Positions 35,101 through 44,942 of a stretch of DNA of 64,000 nt are shown here, one piece after another. Positions within the stretch are counted from its first letter, which is position 1. The number at the start of each line of letters is the position of its first letter. Source of the DNA: Campylorhamphus procurvoides (Eukaryota; Chordata; Aves; Passeriformes; Dendrocolaptidae). The notes under the pieces were generated by a model. The model worked only from the letters and a program-made list of their open reading frames with translations. It was not told where the DNA came from and ran no database searches. Location of the stretch: NCBI GenBank assembly GCA_013396655.1, contig WBMV01006646.1, positions 124,001-188,000 of the forward strand, read 5' to 3'. The translations under genes were made by a program, and so were the position numbers.

Positions 35101-38091
35101 AATTCTTAGTTCCTGACCTTACAACTTAAACAATGTTTTTTAGCTTAATTTCCTTGGTATTTCTGAATGCACACAAACTGAAAATAAATCAACCCCTTGC
35201 AACTCTCAGAAATTTTTTAATGGGAAGTATTGATCTGATGAGTTTTATCTGTTTGGATACCTTGAAATTAATTTAATCAATTTATCAAAGGTAAGAATAG
35301 GAATATATAATTTTCTTTCTGAGAAAGAAAGGAGATAAGTACTTCTTGGTTATATTTATTAAAATCTGTTTTATGCAATCTAGCCAAACAGATACACAGA
35401 TGTTATATACTTGAAGTGTTGAGTCAAATAACAAGGATTATTCTTATACCTCCTGATCCATATCCTCTTATGTCAGTGAAAAACTCCACATGCGGCTGCC
35501 AAGAGTGTGTGTTCATTTCCAGTCTCACTGCACTGATACAAGTGTCTGCATATCTCCCCAGGCCCCAGCACCCTGACTTGTATCCCATTTTCCCATGGGA
35601 CTGAGAACCATTCTTACAGAGGATCACACCTTCTGTGCATCTGTGATCCACACCTGACACTGGCCCGTGGGATAACCTGCGTAGGACAGAGAACACCATC
35701 CTTGCCATGAGTGGGCTAGAGATTGACCAACATATCAGGCTTGGCATTGCCATGAGAGGTTACACATGAACATTGGTGTCTCCTTCTCCTTCCCATGCAG
35801 CTGTATTCCCAGAGCTCGCAGCACTCACATAGGGGAAGCCTTCTCCCTATGGCAATTTTGGATTTGCTGACACTGACGTATGTATTGGGCCCACAGCTTT
35901 GTCATACTTGTTCAACGTGAGGCAGGAAACAGGCTTTGTTTCTGAATGTGATGGAAATCCCACTTTGACTCTCAAGGTCTGTAACTTCCCTTTTATGTGT
36001 CCTGTCTCGCAGGTCGATGTCACGTCTGTGCACAGTCCGACAGGACTGCCTTGGATGAGACTTGTACAAGCAGCTTGCAATAGCAAGGAGCAGAACTTGG
36101 AAGCTTACTTAGAAAACAGGCAGTTATATTATCGCTCTACCAGGAAAATCAGTAAAAATGAGGAGTTGCTTGTCTGGTATGATGAGGAGCTTTCCAGCCT
36201 CTTGGGTTTCAATGAGATAAAAGCTCAAACTCCCCAGAATGGTAAGTACCAAATTGCTGACTGGATGAGTTGAGGACAGAAGTGAATCTGCAAATTCTTT
36301 AGTATGTGGTGGTTTTGTAATAAGGGAAATAAAACTTGTCTAAATCGTTAGCTGGTCAGCTAGGAGAAGAAACCTTCTGCTTTGGGGATTGAACTGGAGG
36401 CATAGAGCAAGAACAAATTTGCAGTTCTCAGTGCCATTTTCATTGCTACTTTCTAGCAGAGGATGGTGCGCTAGGGATTTGTGCTGAAGTTTTTGAGCTA
36501 TGTAATGGAAATCTGTGCACCTGACTAACTGGGAATTCTAAAAGTCCTAATTGTCAGTTGGAAATATGCCTTTTTTAGCTCACTGGGGAGTCAGTTATAG
36601 GCTAGTGTTCAGCTTTAATCGTGTAAATGAGCAGGGCTATAAAAATATATAACAAACCTAACAGTACTGCATACAGGACAGTCTGCCTGTTTGTTGTGGG
36701 ACACAGTGGAAAGGAGGAAAAGGGCATGAGTTTATTTCTGAGATATTGCTGGAAATTCATTGCTCCAAAAGAAATTGACATGGCAGTTGTTGAAAGAAAC
36801 CCCCAGATTATGTAGACACCACAATCGGTCAGGTCCATGCTAAGTCTGACTCCAGATGTCATTTGCTCCAAACTAATTCCGCCTTTGTAAAACTCATAAT
36901 TTGTTGTCTGTTTCTGCAGAGTTCAAATGCCAAGAATGTGACCGAGTCTTTAAATGTGAGCATTCCTATCTGTCCCATGTCCGTTTCCTGTGTGTGCCAG
37001 AGAAGAGTGCCCTGCTGTGGAGAAACTTGCAGAACCCTAAAACTGAAAAGAGCAACTTAGCTGAGCAGACCACTAATTTCCACAGTCTGGCAAGGGATCT
37101 AGAAGTCAAAATGGCAGCTTGTAAAGATGATGCACGTGGTCTCACTGGAGAAAGGAGAGCAAAATCTGATGAGGCTGAGAACAACAGGAGCAGGAAAACA
37201 GTGTTGTTGGAGAAAACCAATAATTTGACTGAGGAACGTAACTGGGGGGGCAAAGAAGAGGTTGGGGGGGAGCATACTTTGGCTGGTTCTTTTTGGAAGC
37301 TTGGTTCTGGGAGGCAGTCAGCTAGGAGGGAGGCTTTAGAGCAGAAGCAGAGTGCTTTCACTGAGGTCAGGAGGATGAAGGAGAAGTTGAGGAATGAGAG
37401 ACTGAAGGAGCCAGAACAGGAGGATGGCACAGTCCCACTTGGGAAAGAGCAGGTATCAAAGGAAGTGTTGCTGAACTCCTCCAGTAGTGCATTCTCCTTT
37501 GTTTGGCCCACCAGAGCTCGAGGAGAACAGAAGAGTGCTTTCAGCAAACCAAATAAGCGTCTAACAGAAAGAGCTGCAATAAATTCTTCTCATCCCGTGA
37601 GTGAGTCAGCAAAGAGCCTGGGGGAGCTGTCTGGCTTCATTGCCACCACAGACATCATGTGCTGCAGCACTCTTCTCAATTCCAAGTTCCTTGTCAGTGA
37701 TTTGTGTAATGCTCAGATGCTGCAGACAGGCATCACTCGGGGCAATGTTTTCCCATATGCCTCAGAACCGTGGCCCAAACAAGCAGGAGGACAGTTCCAA
37801 AATACAACCACCACTTCTTCTTCCTCCTCTTCCTCTTCTTCCTTGACTCTTCTTCCCCCCACCTTCACCTCCTTTGGAGTGGCTGCCCAGAACTGGTGTG
37901 CCAAATGCAACCTGTCCTTTCGCATGACATCGGATTTAGTCTTCCACATGCGGTCACATCACAAAAAAGAATACTCCTCAAGTGAATCGCAGTGCAAGAG
38001 GAGACGAGAGGAGAAGCTAACGTGTCCCATTTGTCATGAGTACTTCCGAGAACGTCATCATTTGTCCCGGCACATGACTTCTCATAATTAG
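31919..38091 (+). CDS. ZNF488: ZNF488/PRDM8-like PR-domain zinc-finger protein (three coding exons, 538 aa)
   Basis: This is a predicted nuclear transcriptional regulator. Exons 31919-32134, 36013-36241 and 36920-38091 join in frame (phases 0 and 1) to 538 residues. The PR domain (about 15-136) includes DIPEEVVFGPC, DAVAFIALK, QNLEAYLENRQLYYRS and NEELLVWYDEEL. A C2HC finger follows (C152, C155, H168, C173). The middle is disordered but carries islands seen in PRDM8 (FHSLARDLE near 201; SAF at 293 and 354), then nine Ser (448-456). The C-terminal C2H2 fingers are C475/C478/H491/H496 and C517/C520/H533/H537, with the ending ERHHLSRHMTSHN. It resembles PRDM8 over its full length, but the position between ANTXRL and RBP3 is that of ZNF488. 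Family knowledge: PRDM8 is a repressor in neural and retinal development, and mouse Zfp488 works with Olig2 in oligodendrocytes. PRDM8 itself is the alternative name, but its neighbours should be ANTXR2 and FGF5. Confidence 0.9.
32135..36012 (+). other. ZNF488 intron between the PR-domain exons
   Basis: This 3,878-nt intron is AT-rich. It contains no exon, repeat family or motif that I recognise. Confidence 0.8.
36013..36241 (+). CDS. ZNF488: ZNF488 coding exon B: second half of PR domain
   Basis: The acceptor is TCTCGCAG|GTC and the donor AATG|GTAAGT. The 76 codons plus one base start VDVTS, run through RLVQAAC, EQNLEAYLE and YYRSTRKISKNEELLVWYD, and end in phase 1. The exon is fully open and shows strong PR-domain conservation. 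Confidence 0.92.
36242..36919 (+). other. ZNF488 intron between PR domain and zinc-finger exon
   Basis: This 678-nt intron has a canonical GTAAGT donor and a polypyrimidine/CAG acceptor. I see nothing further in it. Confidence 0.85.
36920..38091 (+). CDS. ZNF488: ZNF488 coding exon C: C2HC finger, linker, two C2H2 fingers, stop
   Basis: The acceptor is TTTCTGCAG|A and the stop is TAG at 38089-38091. The 1,172-nt terminal exon carries everything downstream of the PR domain: the FKCQECDRVF finger, a charged KE-rich linker with PRDM8-like SAF motifs, a TCT/TCC-encoded Ser run, and the two C-terminal fingers separated by a basic KRRREEKL linker. Confidence 0.95.
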
Positions 38092-38323
38092 GGCTGTGCA
38101 GATAGTTGCCATCAAGGGACTGGGCAGGTTGGATATGGAAGGGAATGATAGTTCACTTATATCCATTTCTTTTTGAGTTTACATTAATTTCTTACAGGAA
38201 ATCACTGTTTACAATTATTTATAATAGATGCTTTGCAGAAAAATTATAAAATGTTTACAAGAGTCTGAGTGGCTTGTAAGTTTTGAAAACTCAACCTAGC
38301 CCTTGTCAACCTATTTTTGAGGA

Positions 38324-38329
38324 AATAAA
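38324..38329 (+). terminator. Candidate ZNF488 polyadenylation signal (AATAAA)
   Basis: This AATAAA lies 233 bases after the stop codon, within GGAAATAAAATAG. More distal signals are possible, so a longer 3' UTR cannot be excluded. Confidence 0.4.
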
Positions 38330-41300
38330 ATAGTGAAATGAACGCACGTGCAGTGTTAATTTGCAGAGTAAGGAATGAAATTATAGTTTTGCAAACAAAG
38401 TTTTCTTTGCTTATATTTGATTTGCTGGTGTCTGTACAGTACAGTGTATATACAGAAGTAACAACCACCTCATTGAATGAGGAATGTTTCAGCACTAAAA
38501 AAATCAGAGCTTATATGCTAAAGGAAAAAAAATACTGTTTCTAGCAGTGTTGTTGGACTCTTACTCCTTTATGTTGGCTGAATCAGCTCTCTTTCTGGAT
38601 TTGTGAGTTAAAAACTTGTCTCACCATCTCCTTGACTTTGAAAAGAACCTGAAGTTAAGACTGTCTGAAATCTCTGATCGTCAACAACTGACCAGCAGAC
38701 TGCCAAAGATGGGACTTGTAAAGCAGCATGTCTGAGTTCTGTTCAAGGCTCCACTGCTTTTGAAATATTTTTTACAAAGTCAAATCAGCCTGGATCTCTA
38801 TCAAAATGTGGCCTGCTGTCAATGTTATTGTGTAGACAGGAAGCAAAAATTCTACCCTGAGGTGTGCTTGCAAGATCTGTGTGACTTTAGCAGGCATACA
38901 GATCTGATGGGGCTAGACTTTAGTCTGTGGTTTTCAGGCTTTGGATACACCAAAGGAAGCTGCTAGAGTATTTGAGTTACAATTAGCTACTGATAGATGG
39001 AATCTGCATGCCCTAATTGTGAATCATAGGCTCTGTTCTGCTAACAGGTAGAAGATGAATGGCCTTCACAAAATGACACAGGCGTACATGAATTTTATTG
39101 CATTGGACCAGCTTGTCTATCTTCTGGTTTCTACATGGGCCAATTTCAGCTTTTTTGAAAAGACAGTGCCAAATTCTTTCTATTGCCTCTCTATGAGGTT
39201 TGAGCTTTGCTGAGTCTCAGAAGCAAATGAGTTTCTACTCCGGGTGGGAGGAAGCATTGTCTATTGTCACTGCAGCCCAGCTATTTAGCTTTTCATTACT
39301 TTTTAAATCCATTTAGGGGCTTGCTCTTTATAGCTTATGACAGTGTGTTCTTCAAGCAATCATTTCTCTCTGACTTGTATAGCATTTTTTCAGGTTGTCT
39401 AACGTTTTTGCAGTCTGTCTCTGAGCCTCATCTGCTTCATCAAGGGCTATTACTCCCTTCCAGGCAGAGAATGATCAGAAACCACTCATTTCCCAGCTAA
39501 GACTAAAGGGCCCTGCAATGTGCTCTTCATGTTCCACCATACTGATGATATACTCCAGTGTTTGTCTGCTGCACACTGGACAGAATTCTGAATTCCCATG
39601 ACAGTGGCTAGTCTGATAAGTATCAGCAAGTAAACACATTTGAGCTAAGCAGTAAAAGAGAGCCTGAGAGTCTTAGGCTGTCAGTTGGAACCAACATACT
39701 ATACTTAACTGCCATCTCTTAGGAGATTTCTGTAAGTCAGGAGATTGTATTCTTCCAATATATTGTTGAACATTAGTACATGGCTTTTTCAAGTTAATGT
39801 AAACATTTGACTTATTGCAGGCCAACATTTTTGCAACATAAAGAGATAAAACTGTTACATTATGCCTTTTAGTTCAGAAGACATAAGTTGAGACTAGAGT
39901 TCTGCTTGGATTGTAGCACAGCTTTCCAAGGTCAGTGGTGGAAGCTCTTTCACTTGAGTCATTAAAAAAAAAAAATGAACAAAGACTTGGAAACATGGAA
40001 CACAGGGAATAACTTTGCATTGAGTAGGGGATGATGTGGTTTCCTTGTAATCTTTCCATCTCTATTTTGTGTCCAATAACATTTACTGTGTAAGGAATAT
40101 ATTTATGGCAAAGTTTAATAGGCCGAAATTCACTCCATCTGGTTTTACCTGAGTGCCAGCCAGTTTACTGTGAAGTCAGTGTCCATAAAGTGTAATGAAG
40201 GACTACATGGTGGAACTACATTCATATGTGGTCAGGGTTATATTTCCCATTAGTAGTTTAGGCCAGATTGTGATCTCATTTATTCCAGTGCAAATCCAGA
40301 ATAAGTCCATATTGCTACTTCTAATTTACATTAATTACTTTAAGATCAGCCTGGCCCACTATAAATAAGGCTAAAGATTTTTTGGTAGCATTGCTGCAAA
40401 ATGTTCTCTTCTGCACTTACTGAAAGATACAGTGTTTTCTTAACAGTTTTATGGTTAGAAATGTAGCCTCAGATTTCTGGTGGAAAAAGATGGGACCAGC
40501 TGTATAATGCTCCCCAGTATTATGTTGGTGCATCATTTCAATATTATCCTGCTCCAAGGGCCTATTTTTCCTTATTGGTGTATTATTTACATCAGAATGA
40601 AGCCGTCCAAATCTAACTGGTTACATGGTTTCACCGATTTTATGTTGGTACAACTGGTCTTGAGAAAGCGTGGAAAATGAAACACTGATAAACAGCTGCT
40701 AAATCTCAAACCTTTCCAGTGGTGTGTTAAACCTACCTCCTTAAAGTGCTCACCAATAATCAAACTCCTTCACTCTTCTTATGGAATGAGGCTTAAGCAA
40801 GCAGCAAGGTTACAGGGAGAGATAGTTTTCCTTTATGCCATGGAGTTGTTTTCTTTGGGAAAAAAAAGGTAAGAACTCTTACCCAGTTTCCTCATGGGCC
40901 TATCTCAGCCACAGCAACTTACATACTGTGATGGCAAGCAACCTATGAATGCCTTCTGTGCACAGAAAGGCAAGAGAACCAGTTATGAAAAGTGGCAGAG
41001 CTGATTCAAAATGCAAAAATGAAGAGGAGAGATTTTTGATCACCTTTATTTCTGGGACTTTCCTCAACTCCTCCAAGGACAGTGCAGTTTCGTCCTAGCT
41101 TGTAAAGATCAAGGATATTCTTGTAACATGGGAATCGTTGCAGGCAACTCTGTAGTACTAGCCTTGTTCCTTCATAGGTGGCCATTGGCATAAAAATGGA
41201 GTGAACAGATTGTCTCTTATTCTGGCCTGAAATGTTTTGTGAACTAAGACTTATTTACACACACAGCCAACCAGTATGACATCTTGTTGCCTGCTGCATC

Positions 41301-44300
41301 TGTGCTGATACCAGGGCAAACCCACATAGATGCCAACAAAACCAGAACCTGGTATGTGTAAAACGAGCCCATGTGTAACGCTCCTTGTGCAGGCATGGTG
41401 AATGTCTTTTATGTGTCTCACATTTAACTGAGTGTCCCATCTAAGCTGGTTTACATAAACCAGGGTGCTTATCCAAAATTTGTGCAGATTTTATTTCTTT
41501 AAACAAAAATACTCCTGTTAAAGCTGAGTGAACAAAATATTGCACAGGCAGGAGGAAGCCTAACGAGACAAAGAAAAACAAACTTCCTATAATTGAGTCA
41601 TGCTGGAAGCTTATTTCCCCTTATGTCTAGAAGTCTGAAAATTGAAATTGGTGCAGATGAAATCCTGTTGGAAAGAAAGCACTCCACTAGGGCAGGGGGT
41701 TCATGAAGAAATGAAGGGACTTAAGAAATTCATCAAGGACTGCATTCTGTCCCAGTGAAATACTGTGATTTTAGGGCAGGGATCTCTGTCTTTTCTACAA
41801 GTAGAAATGCTAGAAAAAAATAAAAAGGAAAGATTTTGTTTTTAAAACAAGAGGAGACAAGCTGACTGGTTCTTTTCTCGTCTTTACTAGCAGCTGCCTG
41901 TTCATTTTGATCAAACCACTGTTTCTCATGACATCTGTTTCTGGATCAGTGAAAAAGGACACAACACAATGCTGTCAAGCTCAGCTGTGCAGTGTGTGTT
42001 TTTGCAGTGTACCGTGAGTTTACCAATAGGAAATTAGGATATTTGTTCACTCACTGATCACTGATTCCCAAATTTTTTCCAATGAAGATGTGTGTTTATC
42101 CACTGAAATGGCACTCAGATACTCTTTTGAAAAATATATGTTTACTTGCTTTTTATGGAGTAATTTTTTCACTTACCAGTGCAGTCTGTGGACTGCCTTT
42201 GGTCTACAGAGCACGGTTTGGAAATCACTGGACTAAGCAGCACCAAAAAAAAAAGAAAAAAAGCTGCCTGTCATTCCTTGGTTAGAGTTCTATGAATGTT
42301 AAAAGGAGAAAGATGATACTGGTAGGTGGTCTGATACACCAACTCCTTTTTTCCTGCCTTTAAAAGGAACATGATTAGAATTAAAATTCAGGAAGTTATT
42401 CTAGGTGGATGGTAAGGAAGTGGTGCTATAAACTGTTGAATGCCCATGTCAGCTCTGGAACCAGATGAGAGAAGGGTGGCAGGTTCAGCATGTTTCCTGT
42501 TGTGTTGTGGAAGGGCACTTCCCAAATTGCTTGTCCTTTCCTAAAAACCTTCTGTCTAACTTTCTCATTTAAGCCACAAGCCATGGATTTTCCATCACTA
42601 ATTTTCACCTGTAGTTTTGTGATATTCAAACCTTTCAATGCAATATAATTTTCTACACTATCAGTCTAGTTTTGTGAGGTCTGAGCTTATTGAGATGGGA
42701 ATAATTATGACATAGCAGTTTGTGAAGACAGGAAAAACTCTTTTTTTCACACACTGGCCTTTGCAAAGCCTGGCAGTTTCAATATTAATTAGCCAGTATA
42801 TGAGCTAGGAAATAGTAAATAATATTTTGTCAAGTAATAAAATTTCTCAAGGTTGCACATTAATTTTCCAGTGAAATCAATCACTTCAGTGAACTAACAG
42901 CACTATTGATTTTAAATGAACTCACCAGTAAATACATTTTCATTGTTTGTTTTCCCAACTGGATTCCAATTCCTAGACATATTTATTATTCATAAGTACT
43001 TACAATATTACTACGGGAAAAAATTATTTGCTGTTTGTGCCCATATGGTATGGCTTTTTGTCCTTGAATGGATGGCTAAAGTTTTTAAATAGTGGGTTTA
43101 ACGATATTGTTTGTACATGACAGCACAACTGATTGTTTTTAGGAACACAAAGCAGTATATTTGGATCATTTAGATATTAAAGAGGCTTAAAAGACTCTAG
43201 AAGAAATACCTTACTGTGGTTTACTCATTCATTGAATACTCCAGTCTTTTCCACATTAAGAATATTTAATATTCTTCATACATGTATCACTTTACACAAA
43301 ATTCTATATGAGTTTTAATTCATTAAAATATTTTCCACAACACTGAGAAGTTCAACAAGCTAGTGCATAAAAATCAGAATATGAAAATGACTCAAAAAAG
43401 TCCAGGTTATTGATCACACTGAGTGTAGCTGATAAGACAAATTAGCAGTAAAAAAGATGAAAAGTCTATTTGGTTCTTAAAATTGTTTTTCCTGTAAAAA
43501 CTGAAAGTCAGATGTTTAACACATTTTATTAAAAAAAAAAAGGCAGGAACTTACAAATGAGCAAGTGAACATCAGTGTGTAACTACTGTAGACTCAAACT
43601 GAATTTTGGGGGTCTATTTCCCTGACTTAATTACCTTACAGCCAGCATTCTGTGGCAATGAGAAATTTTGAGATCTAGATTAGGGCTACATGCATTTCTA
43701 AATAATTAGAAAGACAGATGTTTAACTAAGAATCTTAAGAAAGACAGAGAATGTTGTGTATTGATTAAGCTCATGTCAATATCTATGTTAGTTGCCCTGG
43801 AATACACCACTACTTAATAGGAATACACATTACTCAATATGTAGTTTGTGAGCAGAGTGCAAAGGATATTTCTCAGCTTGCCCCTCCCTCCCCCTTCCCC
43901 CCCCGTCTTTGGGGCAGGACACATAGCAATATATTTTTAGGCTCAAGTGAAAACATATGATTCTTTTCCTTAAGTCAGTTGATCTGAGCATTGGGTGAAA
44001 GTGTCAATGTACTGCCTTTCTCTTGCTCATGCATCCCTGCCTTTGACAGATACTAAGAGAGAAGCGGGCATGTACCAAGTCTGGGCAACCCTGACAGACT
44101 GGGAATAGTTATTTTTGGTACATCTAAATGATGAAATTAAGAAGAGACTTAATTTAGCTCTTGTAGTTTGGAAAACAGAGTCTTCCAACTACTGTTAATT
44201 CTGTAAAACATATAAATAGGAATGTACACAATTTCCAAAGGAGAAGAGCCCTTTCTGTCTTTGAGGTTGTTCACATGCCTTCAATACTGACAGCTGGGAT

Positions 44301-44573
44301 TATCTAAGGGACCAAAGAAAATCTGTAACTTGTAGCTATATCTTCCAAAACAGACACACTGAACATTTATGTTTGGCTACAGAGGAAGAATCCAGAAACC
44401 CCAGTGAATTATCCAAGTATCTCCACCATGCACAGAAAGAGCTGTGTTCAACAGAATGGGGAGCAATGTTGAAAAGGAGTCACTTTGAGGTACATGCAGG
44501 GACCCAATCACTGACTGTAGAGTTTGAAATTAAGTTCCCACTTCTTTCTAGGGTTTACACTTGGGGAGGTAGC
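38330..44573. other. Intergenic region between converging ZNF488 and RBP3
   Basis: Six kilobases hold no supportable gene. It may include unrecognised 3' UTR of either gene. Present are an A-run at about 43.53 kb and a C-rich tract at 43.88 kb. PRDM8 is followed by FGF5 on human 4q21, but no FGF-like frame is visible here. Confidence 0.6.
43881..43904 (-). repeat. G-quadruplex-type G-run (minus strand)
   Basis: On the minus strand there are four or more G-runs (8, 5, 3 and 4 G) separated by only one or two A. That satisfies the usual four-run quadruplex pattern. It lies about 710 bases downstream of the RBP3 stop codon on the RBP3 sense strand. Confidence 0.8.
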
Positions 44574-44579
44574 TTTATT
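44574..44579 (-). terminator. Candidate proximal RBP3 polyadenylation signal
   Basis: A minus-strand AATAAA lies 34 bases past the RBP3 stop. It would give a very short 3' UTR, and distal sites may be the ones used. Confidence 0.25.
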
Positions 44580-44613
44580 TTCCTAAAAACTAGGGGCATG
44601 TTTGTCCACTGGA

Positions 44614-44942
44614 CTATTGAGAGCTGTGTAGGTGAGCGCTGAGCATCTCCTTTGCTTTGATGAGTGCTGTTTCTGCTGGTGTTTCTATGTGAGGAGGCAC
44701 TCCTTTCCCTTCCCAAGAAGTGCTGCCTGCAGAGATGACTGATCTGGAAGTGGGGATGATGATGTAGAAGTTGGTATCATCTACTTGGTATGTCTGTGGG
44801 GAATGGCAGCCACCACTGGTCTGCTCTCCAATGATGAGAGCTCTGCCCAGTCTCTTCATTATGTGCACAAACTCTTCAGCAGCTCCAGCCGTCACAGCAC
44901 TTGTAAGGATTATTAGCCCCTTCTGAGCGCCGTACCTGTCCC
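44614..44942 (-). CDS. RBP3: RBP3 exon 4: end of module 4, stop
   Basis: The acceptor is GTGACAG|GG and the stop TAG is at 44616-44614. It encodes 108 residues (1129-1236): [34 protein letters not shown], then QTSGG and [12 protein letters not shown]. The C-terminus is shorter than the human one, without its longer basic tail. Confidence 0.96.

Noticed and set aside
36966..37547. Minus-strand 193-residue open frame
   Set aside because: It is an antisense shadow of the ZNF488 zinc-finger exon.
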